Assembly: GCA_001774495.1 (NCBI GenBank)
Contig: MFAE01000002.1
Location: 1 to 42,371 of the forward strand
Reading direction: 5' to 3'
Source: Candidatus Campbellbacteria bacterium RIFOXYC2_FULL_35_25
GTDB lineage: Bacteria > Patescibacteriota > Minisyncoccia > Phycocordibacterales > UBA12079
Length of the DNA: 42,371 nucleotides
Below, in pieces: positions 1 through 7,359 of the stretch (position 1 is the first letter of the stretch; each line of letters starts with the position of its first letter). The notes beneath the pieces were generated by a model, which saw only the letters and a program-made list of their open reading frames with translations, made no database searches and was not told the origin of the DNA. The position numbers were made by a program, and so were the translations under genes.

Positions 1-143
1 AAGTCACCTATGATGTTACAGATACAGCTGGCAATCCAGCCAGCAAAGTTACCCGCACAGTTGTTGTAGTAGCCCCAGTGTCAGAAGAAGTATCAGAAGT
101 TGTATCAGAAGAAGTGTCCACAACGACGGAGGCGCAGATTTAA
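1..143 (+). CDS. C-terminal end of an Ig-like surface protein (partial)
   Basis: The reading frame is open from base 3 to a TAA at 141-143; the start lies before the window. The visible residues begin VTYDVTDTAGNPASKVTRTV, which matches the end of the bacterial Ig-like/HYR repeats (DUF5011 type) found in cell-surface and adhesion proteins. The last 25 or so residues are a low-complexity acidic tail of V, S, E and T (VSEEVSEVVSEEVS) with no sorting motif. A hairpin terminator follows directly. Role in surface adhesion is inferred from the family; the fold call rests on about 20 residues. Confidence 0.6.
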   Translation, partial: VTYDVTDTAGNPASKVTRTVVVVAPVSEEVSEVVSEEVSTTTEAQI

Positions 144-160
144 TAATTTATTTTTAAGAA

Positions 161-187
161 AAAAAGGGCTGTCCGACAGCCCTTTTC
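161..187 (+). terminator. Rho-independent terminator
   Basis: The stem AAGGGCTGT/ACAGCCCTT has a 3-nt loop and a T-rich 3' side, 18 nt after the stop of the Ig-like gene. It separates that gene from the next cassette. Confidence 0.85.
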
Positions 188-227
188 TTAATGCTTGCTT
201 ATTTTGGTTTGTTTCTATAGACTGATT

Positions 228-255
228 TTGCGTAATCATGCTTAGCGTTTAGTAT
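228..255 (+). promoter_or_regulatory. Possible promoter of the 383 cassette
   Basis: TTGCGT at 228-233 and TAGTAT at 250-255 are 16 nt apart. The match is moderate. The resulting leader of about 120 nt holds a small hairpin (GTAGTC/GACTAC, near 331-348) before a strong ribosome site. Confidence 0.4.
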
Positions 256-382
256 ATATTTTGCATAAAAATATATCTTGAGCGGTAAAGCGGGATCAGC
301 CTGTTTTATCCTGCCGGGCAACTGGTGGGGTAGTCGTCACAGACTACTATCTTTAGTTCTTTTTAAAGAAGGAGGTATCGTC

Positions 383-1411
383 ATGATTCAAACACAAGCG
401 TTGGAACTGTTAAAAAGGTCTCGCCTATTTTCTTCGTCGTGTGGTGTGGATTTGAAAATCCACAAGATGGATTTTCCGTTTAGATCGGGCACAATTTGGC
501 TTGAGCATTTGAGTAACGAAGGAAAAGATCTCTACCGTGGACTAGAGCTTATTGTCCGACGTTATATGAGATTTTGCGCTGAGCAGATCGTAAATAGTCC
601 TGGCCAAAAAGAAAAACATATCAACAGGCTTTGGGACGGAGTTTTTTCTTTTGCGGAAGATTTTAAACCAGAGGAAGTTTTTGAAAAAATATCTTCCGGT
701 TCGGAGTATTTTGATATCCCGATCAGTATCAACAATTCTGTGTTGAGGGTCAGGAGGTTTGGCAATTGTATCGGTATCAACGTGCTTCAGAATGGGAAAA
801 TTCACCAAGCAGGTTCTCTGATAATGGCTGGGATGTGCGACGAGGAAAAACGTGTTGTGGCAACTTTTGCCCATCGGATTGAGTGCTCAATCAAATTACC
901 CAGAAAACAGGGAAAAGAAAATTCTGTAGATGTGGATTTTGGCGAAGTACACACCCAAATTTCAAATGCTTGTCGGCATATTGAATGGGACCACCCATCA
1001 AAATGGTTTTCTGACCTTATTGGACGTTACGTTTCAGTCTGTTATTCCTCAGTTGGCTGTGAGGACGGGGTTGTCGTCGGGCGTCTGGGAGAGACTGAAA
1101 TTCACGCCGTAGTTGCTCATTCCGAAGAAAAGGAGCATGATTTCAGGAGAACTCCACAGTGGAGGAAGGGAAATACAACCCTCTTTCCAGAAAATCCTTT
1201 AATGTGCAATTTTGCCGATGGAGGTGACTTGTGTTTGTTGTTGATGGCACATAGTGGTCTTAAGAGTTATAACACCTTCGATGATTTTGATACTTCTCTT
1301 GATATCGCCCAATTGCAGTACCACCTCAGGATAGCTGGATCAGTTTTATTTACGCAGCTTTCCTGTATGTCAAAAGTTGACGAAATGGGGAGGACTTCTG
1401 CTTATCTGTGA
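383..1411 (+). CDS. Hypothetical 342-residue protein in an SD-bearing cassette
   Basis: The frame is open from 278, but a strong AAGGAGGT site 7 nt before the ATG at 383 fixes the start there. I do not recognise the family. The protein looks soluble, with mixed alpha/beta composition and several cysteines; no signal peptide or membrane segment is visible. Residues near the C-terminus (CNFADGGDLCLLLMAH) might be part of a fold core. It ends in TGA, which no core gene here uses, and is followed by its own terminator. Strong SD, own terminator and TGA stop make it one of about ten cassette genes whose signals differ from the ribosomal genes. Function unknown. Confidence 0.7.
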   Translation: MIQTQALELLKRSRLFSSSCGVDLKIHKMDFPFRSGTIWLEHLSNEGKDLYRGLELIVRRYMRFCAEQIVNSPGQKEKHINRLWDGVFSFAEDFKPEEVFEKISSGSEYFDIPISINNSVLRVRRFGNCIGINVLQNGKIHQAGSLIMAGMCDEEKRVVATFAHRIECSIKLPRKQGKENSVDVDFGEVHTQISNACRHIEWDHPSKWFSDLIGRYVSVCYSSVGCEDGVVVGRLGETEIHAVVAHSEEKEHDFRRTPQWRKGNTTLFPENPLMCNFADGGDLCLLLMAHSGLKSYNTFDDFDTSLDIAQLQYHLRIAGSVLFTQLSCMSKVDEMGRTSAYL

Positions 1412-1423
1412 TTTTGTTGTTTT

Positions 1424-1457
1424 AACACCTTGCCTCTCTGGGGCAAGGTGTTTTTTG
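1424..1457 (+). terminator. Rho-independent terminator
   Basis: The stem ACACCTTGCC/GGGCAAGGTGT is followed by TTTTTT and lies 12 nt after the TGA of the 342-residue ORF. It isolates that cassette from the ribosomal operon downstream. Confidence 0.9.
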
Positions 1458-1520
1458 TTTGACTTATTAAGTTGTATTATGATAAGATAGTCCTCGAGCT
1501 TGTAGAAGCTTTTTATATTT

Positions 1521-1706
1521 ATGGCGAAAAAATCAGTAATAGCTAGAGCAAATAAAACACCTAAATTTTCAACGAGAATAGTGAGAAGATGTTTTAAGTG
1601 TGGAAGAAAGCACGGCTACATGAGAGATTTTGATCTTTGCCGTATATGTTTTAGAGAGTATGCTAACGAGGGAAAAATCCCAGGAGTAACAAAATCTTCT
1701 TGGTAA
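1521..1706 (+). CDS. rpsN: 30S ribosomal protein uS14, zinc-binding type (RpsN/S14Z)
   Basis: Small-subunit head protein of 61 residues, the usual length of the short zinc-ribbon S14. The four zinc ligands are visible as C24-x2-C27 and C40-x2-C43, followed by the conserved end [11 protein letters not shown]. It starts the spc-type gene block here. Elsewhere rplN-rplX-rplE precede rpsN; those genes are not in front of it in this window, where a terminator and an unrelated cassette lie instead. There is no SD sequence before the ATG. Confidence 0.97.
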   Translation: MAKKSVIARANKTPKFSTRIVRRCFKCGRKHGYMRDFDLCRICFREYANEGKIPGVTKSSW

Positions 1707-1766
1707 TCATTTAATAAATAAACGATTAGGCTGTAACACATAAGTGTTAGACGCTAAACGTACAAT

Positions 1767-2156
1767 ATGGATAAAATTTCAAATTTAATAATAAGTATAA
1801 AGAATGCAAGTAATGCTCGAAAAGAGTATGCTTCTGTTCCTTTTTCTAAATTCAAGTTAGAAATCGCAGAACTTTTACAGAAAGAAAATTATATAAAATC
1901 AGTTTCAAAAAAAGGGAAGAAAGTGAAGAAAACTTTAGAACTTGAAATTTCCTATAACGAAGATAAATCTCCAAAAATCACGGATGTTAAAAGAGTTTCA
2001 AAACTTTCAAAGAGAATTTATTTTGGAGTAAAAGACATCAGAACAGTAAAGGGAGGAAAAGGTCTTTTGGTTTTATCAACTCCGAAAGGAATTTTGACAG
2101 ATAGACAGGCTAGAAAAGAAGGTGTAGGAGGAGAAGCATTATTTAAAATTTGGTAA
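1767..2156 (+). CDS. rpsH: 30S ribosomal protein uS8 (RpsH)
   Basis: Primary 16S rRNA-binding protein of the 30S platform. Its 129 residues are normal for the family. The C-terminal half has the S8 signature: LSTPKGILTDRQAR, then GVGGEALFKIW. It is second in the rpsN-rpsH-rplF-rplR-rpsE run. The 60-nt gap before it contains a small hairpin (AACAC/GTGTT) and no SD. rplF begins 4 nt after its stop, so the two are translated from one mRNA. Confidence 0.97.
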   Translation: MDKISNLIISIKNASNARKEYASVPFSKFKLEIAELLQKENYIKSVSKKGKKVKKTLELEISYNEDKSPKITDVKRVSKLSKRIYFGVKDIRTVKGGKGLLVLSTPKGILTDRQARKEGVGGEALFKIW

Positions 2157-2160
2157 TAAT

Positions 2161-2694
2161 ATGAGTAGAATAGGAAAAAAAGAAATAGAAATACCGGAAA
2201 AAACAGAAGTCGTTATAGTAAACGGTGAATTAAGGGTGAAAGGACCTTTGGGAGAATTGGTAAGGAAACTAAGACCAGAGATTGTTGTGAAGCAGGAAAA
2301 TAATATAATCACACTAGAAAAGGTTGAGGATACTGTTTTTACAAGAGCTTTGTGGGGAACTTATGCTTCACATATTTCTAATATGATTGCTGGAGTAAAT
2401 AAACCTTTTGAAAAGAAATTAATAGTAGAAGGAGTTGGTTTCAAGTCTAATGTTAAGGGTGAAGATTTGGTTATGAGTTTAGGCTTTTCTCACGATGTTA
2501 TAATCGCGATACCTAAAGATTTGACTGTTACCGTTGAAAAAAATATTATAACAATATCAGGTATTGATAAAGAAAGAGTTGGTAGTTTTACGGCAGATAT
2601 CAGAGTAAAAAAGAAACCAGAACCTTACAAGGGTAAAGGAATCAGATATGAAGGTGAAATTATCAGAAGAAAACAAGGGAAGAAAACAGCTTAA
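2161..2694 (+). CDS. rplF: 50S ribosomal protein uL6 (RplF)
   Basis: Large-subunit protein at the base of the factor-binding stalk. It has 177 residues with the two repeated L6 domains and the signature PEPYKGKGIRYEGE near the C-terminus. It starts 4 nt after rpsH and ends 7 nt before rplR. There is no SD; the start is set by the N-terminal family pattern MSRIGKKEIEIP. Confidence 0.97.
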   Translation: MSRIGKKEIEIPEKTEVVIVNGELRVKGPLGELVRKLRPEIVVKQENNIITLEKVEDTVFTRALWGTYASHISNMIAGVNKPFEKKLIVEGVGFKSNVKGEDLVMSLGFSHDVIIAIPKDLTVTVEKNIITISGIDKERVGSFTADIRVKKKPEPYKGKGIRYEGEIIRRKQGKKTA

Positions 2695-2701
2695 TTAAAA
2701 T

Positions 2702-3049
2702 ATGAGTACAACAAAGGTAGAAAAAAGAAATAGAAGGCGCAATCGTATTAGAGCCAAAATAACTGGAACAAGTAAAGTTCCTAGGTTAAGCGTGTTCAAA
2801 TCAAACAAAGCTATTTACGTTCAAATTATTGATGATGAGAATGGCAAGACATTAGTTTCTTATTCTTCTGAAAAGGTAAAGGGAGAAAAAGATCCTGCAA
2901 AAAAAGCGCAAAAAATTGGTAGTGATTTGGCTAAAATGGCGTTAGAGAAAAAAATAAAAAAGGTTGTTTTTGACAGAGGTGGTTATATTTATACAGGGAA
3001 AGTTAAGGCTATAGCTGATGGAGCAAGAGAAGGAGGTCTTGAGTTTTAA
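2702..3049 (+). CDS. rplR: 50S ribosomal protein uL18 (RplR)
   Basis: 5S rRNA-binding protein of the central protuberance. It has 115 residues, with the family pattern [19 protein letters not shown] and the usual end [11 protein letters not shown]. It follows rplF by 7 nt. After its stop, a short copy of the intergenic AGTTACT-type repeat separates it from rpsE. Confidence 0.96.
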   Translation: MSTTKVEKRNRRRNRIRAKITGTSKVPRLSVFKSNKAIYVQIIDDENGKTLVSYSSEKVKGEKDPAKKAQKIGSDLAKMALEKKIKKVVFDRGGYIYTGKVKAIADGAREGGLEF

Positions 3050-3051
3050 TT

Positions 3052-3081
3052 GATAGTTACTAGTTACTAATTTCTAAAAAA
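3052..3081. repeat. Short copy of the intergenic arm repeat
   Basis: Two AGTTACT units followed by AATTTCTAAAAAA fill the gap between the rplR stop and the rpsE ATG. I read this as a reduced copy of the arm family described at 25637-25746. Confidence 0.5.
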
Positions 3082-3720
3082 ATGGAAGAAACAAAAGAAA
3101 AAAATAATAACGATTCAGTAGGAGAAGTAAAAGAAATTACTCCTGTTACTCCTATTACTCCGGTTGTTGCTACTCCCATTACTCCTGTTGTTGCTGAGAG
3201 CGCAACTACAGCAGGGGCTCCTTCCTCCGAAAGGACTTTTAAGAAAAATGTAAGACCAAGAAAACCTAGAGAACGTTTTGAAAGACAAAAACCAGAATTT
3301 GATCAAAAGATTATTAACATCAGAAGAGTTACTCGTGTTGTTAAGGGAGGTAGAAGGTTTAGTTTTAGTGTTGCTATGGTAATCGGGAACAGAAAAGGAT
3401 CAGTAGGTGTTGGTATTGGGAAGGGATCTGATACAGCTTTGGCTATAGAAAAAGCAATTCGAGATGCTAAAAAGAATTTACTTAAATTAAAATTGACCGA
3501 CAACATGTCTATTCCTTACGAAGTAGAGGCTAAGTACTGTTCTTCCAGTGTTGTTATTAGACCAGCGAAAGGAAGAGGTATTGTGGCAGGAAGCTCCGCT
3601 AGAGACGTTTTAGAATTGGCAGGAATTACAGAGGTGGGCGCAAAATTTTTATCGAGAAGCAAGAATAAATTAAATAATGCTCAAGTGGCTATAGAAGCCC
3701 TAAGAGAATTTGAAATGTAA
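3082..3720 (+). CDS. rpsE: 30S ribosomal protein uS5 (RpsE) with a proline-threonine N-terminal extension
   Basis: Protein of the 30S mRNA entry/decoding region. The conserved S5 double-stranded-RNA-binding domain starts near residue 72 (FDQKIINIRRVTRVVKGGRR) and continues through GNRKGSVGVGIGKG and IRPAKGRGIVAG to the C-terminus. The 212 residues exceed a typical S5 because of about 70 extra N-terminal residues. These comprise an acidic start, four imperfect TPV/TPI repeats (about residues 19-38), and a basic stretch rich in K, R and P. rpmD (uL30) normally follows rpsE; here rplO follows directly, matching the known loss of uL30 in Patescibacteria. Confidence 0.97.
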   Translation: MEETKEKNNNDSVGEVKEITPVTPITPVVATPITPVVAESATTAGAPSSERTFKKNVRPRKPRERFERQKPEFDQKIINIRRVTRVVKGGRRFSFSVAMVIGNRKGSVGVGIGKGSDTALAIEKAIRDAKKNLLKLKLTDNMSIPYEVEAKYCSSSVVIRPAKGRGIVAGSSARDVLELAGITEVGAKFLSRSKNKLNNAQVAIEALREFEM

Positions 3721-3737
3721 TTATATAGATTTGTTAA

Positions 3738-3800
3738 TAAATTTCGCGAAGCGAAATTTATACTACAAACTACTCACTACTAACTACAAACTAAAAAAAT
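3738..3800. repeat. Intergenic hairpin plus right arm before rplO
   Basis: The hairpin AAATTTCGC-gaa-GCGAAATTT lies at about 3739-3760. A right arm of ACTAC/ACTAA-type units (3761-3793) runs to within a few bases of the rplO ATG. It belongs to the family described at 25637. Confidence 0.8.
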
Positions 3801-4232
3801 ATGCAACTTCATAACATACAAAAGAATAAAAATAATAAAAAAAGCATCCGTGTTGGGCGTGGTGGAAAGAGAGGAAAAACTTCCGGTAAAGGACATAAAG
3901 GACAAAACGCAAGAACTGGAAACAGCGGACGACCAGAGATTAGGGATATGATCAAGAAAATTCCTAAGCTAAGAGGTTATAATTTTAAATCTAGAAAAGA
4001 TAATGCTGTTCCTGTTAATTTGTCAGCTCTTGATAAGACTTTTGAGAAAGACGCTATTGTTAATCCTAAAGAGTTAGTTAAAGAAGGTGTCGTGAAAAGA
4101 AAAAGTGGGAAGATGCCAGTTATAAAGATATTAGCAACTGGTGAAATAACAAAAAAAATTACGGTGTCAGGTTGTACTTTTTCTGAAATGGCAAAGGAAA
4201 AAATAGAAAAAGCAGGAGGAACGATTAAGTAG
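3801..4232 (+). CDS. rplO: 50S ribosomal protein uL15 (RplO)
   Basis: Large-subunit assembly protein of 143 residues. The glycine- and basic-rich N-terminus (GRGGKRGKTSGKGHKGQ) that threads into 23S rRNA and the C-terminal globular part ending EKIEKAGGTIK are both present. It sits between rpsE and secY, as in most bacteria apart from the missing rpmD. The ATG follows directly on a repeat arm and has no SD. It ends in TAG. Confidence 0.96.
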   Translation: MQLHNIQKNKNNKKSIRVGRGGKRGKTSGKGHKGQNARTGNSGRPEIRDMIKKIPKLRGYNFKSRKDNAVPVNLSALDKTFEKDAIVNPKELVKEGVVKRKSGKMPVIKILATGEITKKITVSGCTFSEMAKEKIEKAGGTIK

Positions 4233-4314
4233 TCTATAGTTGGTAGTCTATAGTCTATAGAATTTCGATAGTTTGTAATTTAACACTATAAACTATAAAC
4301 TATCGACTAAAACA
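4233..4314. repeat. Two-armed intergenic repeat between rplO and secY
   Basis: The left arm has AGTCTATAG units (4233-4260), the middle is AATTTCGATAG-type sequence, and the right arm has ACTATAA units (4284-4310). The two arms are inverted copies, so the spacer can fold into one long hairpin between the rplO stop and the secY start. Confidence 0.8.
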
Positions 4315-4316
4315 TT

Positions 4317-5585
4317 ATGAATTTTGCGAATAAATTAAACCTAATAATAAAAGATAGTAACCTAAGAAAAAGGATCCTTTATTTGTTAGGTTTTTTAGTT
4401 TTGTTTAGAGTATTAGCGGCTATTCCTGTTCCTGGAGTTGATGTTGCTAAATTACAAGAATTTTTCTCAAACAACCAATTCTTTGGTTTGATGAACATTT
4501 TTTCTGGGGGTGGTTTGTCTGGGCTATCTATCATAATGTTGGGGGTTGGTCCTTATATTACATCATCAATTATTATGCAGTTGATGACAATGATGTCTTC
4601 AAGATTAAAACAGCTTTATCATGAAGAAGGAGAAGCCGGGAAGAAAAAATTTAGTCAGTATTCAAGGTTATTAACTATTCCTTTGGCAGTTGTTCAGGGG
4701 TATGCCTTTCTTACTCTTTTGCAAAGGCAGGGAATTTTGGATAGTCTAGGTTTATTTGAGATGCTAACAAACATAAGTGTTATTGTGGCTGGTTCTGTTT
4801 TGTTAGTTTGGATTGGTGAGTTAATGTCAGAATTTTCTATTGGTAATGGAGTTTCTATAATAATTTTTGCGGGTATAGTTGCTGGTTTACCAACGGCTGT
4901 GAGTCAGAACATTTTTGCTTTTGATATTGCGCAATTACCACTTTATATTGCCTTTTTGTTCCTAGCCGTTTTGATCGTGGCGGGGGTTGTTGTTGTAACG
5001 GAAGCGGAGAGACCTATTCCTATTCAGTATTCAAAAAGAGTTAGAGGGATGAAAGTTTATGGTGGTGTTTCCACATACTTGCCGCTAAGAGTGAACCAAG
5101 CGGGCGTTATTCCTATTATTTTTGCTCTATCAATTTTGTTATTTCCTCAGATGATATTCAATTTTTTGGTGAATGTTAACAATGCCACACTGGTTAAGTT
5201 TTCAGAATTCGTGTTAGGTATTTTGAATAATGGTTGGTTTTACTCTATCTTTTATTTTATCCTAGTATTTTTGTTTACTTATTTTTATACAGCCGTTACA
5301 TTTGACCCAGAAGCTATCGCAACTAACTTACAAAGGAGCGGAGCCTTTATCCCAGGGATACGACCAGGAGCAAATACTTCTCAATACATCGGTAAAGTTT
5401 TGACCAGAATTACATTTGTTGGAGCTTTGTTCCTTGGCTTTATTGCAGTTTTGCCTTTAGTGATGAAAGCTATAACAGGTATCGCTTCTCTGGCTATTGG
5501 GGGAACCGCTCTTTTGATTGTGGTTTCTGTTGTACTGGATTTGGTTAAGAAGGTGGATGGGCAGGTATCAATGAGAGAATACTAA
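4317..5585 (+). CDS. secY: Protein translocase subunit SecY
   Basis: Channel subunit of the SecYEG translocon in the cytoplasmic membrane. Its 422 residues are typical and show ten hydrophobic segments. The first follows RKRILYLLGFLVLFRVLAAI, and the plug/TM2 region is GGGLSGLSIIMLGVGPYITS. The cytoplasmic loop with YSKRVRGMKVYGG and the C-terminal tail are conserved. It closes the ribosomal block. The gene after it, adk, has its own promoter-like box and two hairpins in between, so it is probably a separate unit. Confidence 0.97.
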   Translation: MNFANKLNLIIKDSNLRKRILYLLGFLVLFRVLAAIPVPGVDVAKLQEFFSNNQFFGLMNIFSGGGLSGLSIIMLGVGPYITSSIIMQLMTMMSSRLKQLYHEEGEAGKKKFSQYSRLLTIPLAVVQGYAFLTLLQRQGILDSLGLFEMLTNISVIVAGSVLLVWIGELMSEFSIGNGVSIIIFAGIVAGLPTAVSQNIFAFDIAQLPLYIAFLFLAVLIVAGVVVVTEAERPIPIQYSKRVRGMKVYGGVSTYLPLRVNQAGVIPIIFALSILLFPQMIFNFLVNVNNATLVKFSEFVLGILNNGWFYSIFYFILVFLFTYFYTAVTFDPEAIATNLQRSGAFIPGIRPGANTSQYIGKVLTRITFVGALFLGFIAVLPLVMKAITGIASLAIGGTALLIVVSVVLDLVKKVDGQVSMREY

Positions 5586-5618
5586 GTTAGTTTTTAGTTG
5601 ATAGTTTTTAGTTTTTAG
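5585..5618. repeat. Left arm of the intergenic repeat after secY
   Basis: Four AGTTTTTAG-type units follow the secY stop and run into a GC-cored terminator hairpin. No right arm is present. Confidence 0.65.
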
Positions 5619-5647
5619 AAAAAATTCGCCAGAAGGCGATTTTTTTA
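5618..5647 (+). terminator. Terminator of the rpsN-secY operon
   Basis: AAAAATTCGCC-agaa-GGCGATTTTTTT, with a T-rich end, lies 35 nt after the secY stop. Confidence 0.85.
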
Positions 5648-5663
5648 TTTTTAAACTTTATAA

Positions 5664-5697
5664 AAACGAACAACTCAACAGGTTGAGTTGTTCGTTT
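5664..5697. terminator. Second strong hairpin before adk
   Basis: AACGAACAACTCAA/TTGAGTTGTTCGTT is a 14-bp stem with a 4-nt loop. The T-run is weak, so it may be a backup terminator or an insulating element upstream of the adk promoter. Confidence 0.65.
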
Positions 5698-5724
5698 TGG
5701 ATTTGAGGGTGATTGTAATATAAT
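5697..5724 (+). promoter_or_regulatory. Promoter of adk, overlapping an upstream ATG
   Basis: TTGGAT at 5697-5702, a 16-nt spacer and a perfect TATAAT at 5719-5724. The box overlaps the ATG at 5723, so that ATG would lie upstream of the transcript start. This argues for the next in-frame ATG (5759) as the start of adk. Confidence 0.6.
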
Positions 5725-5758
5725 GAAAGTTGTTATTAAGTTAAAAATTTCTAATAAG

Positions 5759-6352
5759 ATGAAAAATCAAACATTCATATTTATAGGTAGATCTGGTTGT
5801 GGTAAGGGAACTCAAATTGACCTTTTATCAGAAAGATTAAAAAAAGATACTCCTGACATAGGCATTAATTATATTAGTACAGGGAAAGACTTAAGAAAAT
5901 TTTGGGCAGAGGAAGGCTACTCGCAAACTCTTTCTAAAGAAATCGTTGAAAATGGTGATTTACAGCCAGAATTTTTGGTGACTTATCTTTGGGGTAAAGA
6001 TTTGGTGGAAGATATGAAAGGTAACGAGCATCTCATTTTAGATGGAACTCCTCGCCGTTTGAACGAAGCCGAAGTGCTTGATTCAGCGATAAGATTTTAT
6101 AAAAGAGAGAATCCAATTGTTATTTACATGAATGTTTCTAGAGAATGGGCGATTGATAGATTGATGGGGCGAGGACGAGCCGATGATACTGTAGAAGGTG
6201 TAAGTAAAAGATTAGATTGGTTTGATCGCGATGTTATCCCTGCTATTGAATATTTAAAAAATAATTCTACTTATAAATTTCTAGACATAAATGGCGAACA
6301 AACTATTGAAGAAGTGAACAAAGAGATTATGGAGAAGGTTTATGGGGTATAA
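5759..6352 (+). CDS. adk: Adenylate kinase
   Basis: Converts ATP + AMP to 2 ADP in the cytoplasm. The P-loop GRSGCGKGTQ lies at residues 10-19 from this start. It is followed by YISTGKDLR and the NMP-binding strand LDGTPRR, where most family members have DGFPR. The LID region is short (GRGRADDTVEGVSKRL) and lacks zinc cysteines. The frame is open from an ATG at 5723, but that ATG overlaps a TATAAT box, and the family normally places the P-loop about ten residues from the N-terminus. Length here is 197 residues. map starts 8 nt after the stop. Confidence 0.93.
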   Translation: MKNQTFIFIGRSGCGKGTQIDLLSERLKKDTPDIGINYISTGKDLRKFWAEEGYSQTLSKEIVENGDLQPEFLVTYLWGKDLVEDMKGNEHLILDGTPRRLNEAEVLDSAIRFYKRENPIVIYMNVSREWAIDRLMGRGRADDTVEGVSKRLDWFDRDVIPAIEYLKNNSTYKFLDINGEQTIEEVNKEIMEKVYGV

Positions 6353-6360
6353 TTAAACTA

Positions 6361-7125
6361 ATGATTTATTCTGAAGCAGAAATAAATATCTTACGTGAAG
6401 GGGGTAAAAGACTCGCTTATGTTTTAGGTGAAGTTGCAAAAAAAACTGTTCCAGGAGTAAAAATTTTTGAATTAAATGATTATGCCGAGAAACTTATTCT
6501 GGAAGGAGGTGATACGCCTGCTTTTTTGAATTATAAACCAGAGGGGTCTGGCTTTCCTTATCCTGCAAGTCTGTGCGTTTCGGTTAATGAGGGGATTGTT
6601 CACGGTATTTCAAATGGCAACAGTAGGGTTTTAAAGGATGGTGACGTCGTTGGTCTTGATCTTGGTCTTAGACACAATGGTTTTGTTACAGACATGGCGG
6701 TAACTGTTGGAGTAGGCAAGGTAGATAATGAGTCTAGGAAGCTCATAGAAGCCACAAAACAGGCTCTCTATGAAGGAATTGGACAAGCTAGGGCGGGAAA
6801 CACAACTGGCGATATAGGCCACGCCGTAGCTGAATTTGGAAAAAAAGCCAGGTTTAATGTAGCTGAAGATTTGGGAGGTCACGGTGTTGGAAAAAATGTC
6901 CACGAAGAACCTTTCATCCCCAATTTTGGCAGAAAAGGAAGTGGAGATAAATTAAGGTCAGGTATGGTTTTGGCGATTGAACCGATGTTGAATGCGGGTA
7001 CAAAAAGAATTGTTTTAGATGATGATGGATACACTTTCAATACTGCCGATGGAAAAAAGAGTGCTCACTTTGAACACACTATTTTGATAACTAATGGGGA
7101 ACCAGAGATTTTAACAAAGATTTAA
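6361..7125 (+). CDS. map: Methionine aminopeptidase type I
   Basis: Removes the initiator methionine from nascent proteins. It is the 254-residue pita-bread fold without an N-terminal extension. The five metal ligands are visible as D100, D111, H174 (LGGHGVGKNVHEEP), E207 (AIEPML) and E238 (FEHTILIT). H81 (NEGIVHG) and H181 are the usual substrate-contacting histidines. It follows adk closely, as in many spc operons. No infA or rpmJ follows; the stop codon abuts a hexanucleotide repeat array. Confidence 0.97.
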   Translation: MIYSEAEINILREGGKRLAYVLGEVAKKTVPGVKIFELNDYAEKLILEGGDTPAFLNYKPEGSGFPYPASLCVSVNEGIVHGISNGNSRVLKDGDVVGLDLGLRHNGFVTDMAVTVGVGKVDNESRKLIEATKQALYEGIGQARAGNTTGDIGHAVAEFGKKARFNVAEDLGGHGVGKNVHEEPFIPNFGRKGSGDKLRSGMVLAIEPMLNAGTKRIVLDDDGYTFNTADGKKSAHFEHTILITNGEPEILTKI

Positions 7126-7239
7126 CCAAGACCAAGACCAAGACCAAGACCAAGACCAAGACCAAGACCAAGACCAAGACCAAGGCCAAGGCCAAGACCA
7201 AGACCAAGGCCAAGGCCAAGGCCAAGGTTAGGGTTAGGG
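7126..7239. repeat. Hexanucleotide tandem array ending in TTAGGG units
   Basis: The array begins at the base after the map stop codon. In order it has nine CCAAGA, two CCAAGG, two CCAAGA, four CCAAGG and two TTAGGG units, then a T-run. The arrangement points to slippage and point change spreading within the array. No ORF or hairpin explains it. Confidence 0.95.
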
Positions 7240-7284
7240 TTTTTATTGAATAATAATTTTAAATAATTTATAATTTAATTTTAA

Positions 7285-7326
7285 TCTTTCTGATAAAAAT
7301 AGCGGTCGCTATTTTTATCAGAAAGA
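7285..7326. repeat. Palindrome upstream of the Cas2/PaaX-like gene
   Basis: The stem is 20 bp per arm with a GT centre: TCTTTCTGATAAAAATAGCG and its complement. The 13-nt segment TTCTGATAAAAAT in the arm is identical to that in the palindrome at 7934-7979 on the other side of the gene. Confidence 0.9.
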
Positions 7327-7359
7327 ATATCAAAGTATGGGTAAAAGAATTATATAAAA

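Noticed and set aside
278-382. N-terminal extension of the 342-residue ORF from 278
   Set aside because: A strong SD directly before the ATG at 383 and a hairpin-rich upstream segment show that 278-382 is leader.
7126-7239. The hexamer array as a CRISPR or a true telomere
   Set aside because: Period six without spacers rules out CRISPR. It is internal to the contig with genes on both sides, so it is not a chromosome end.
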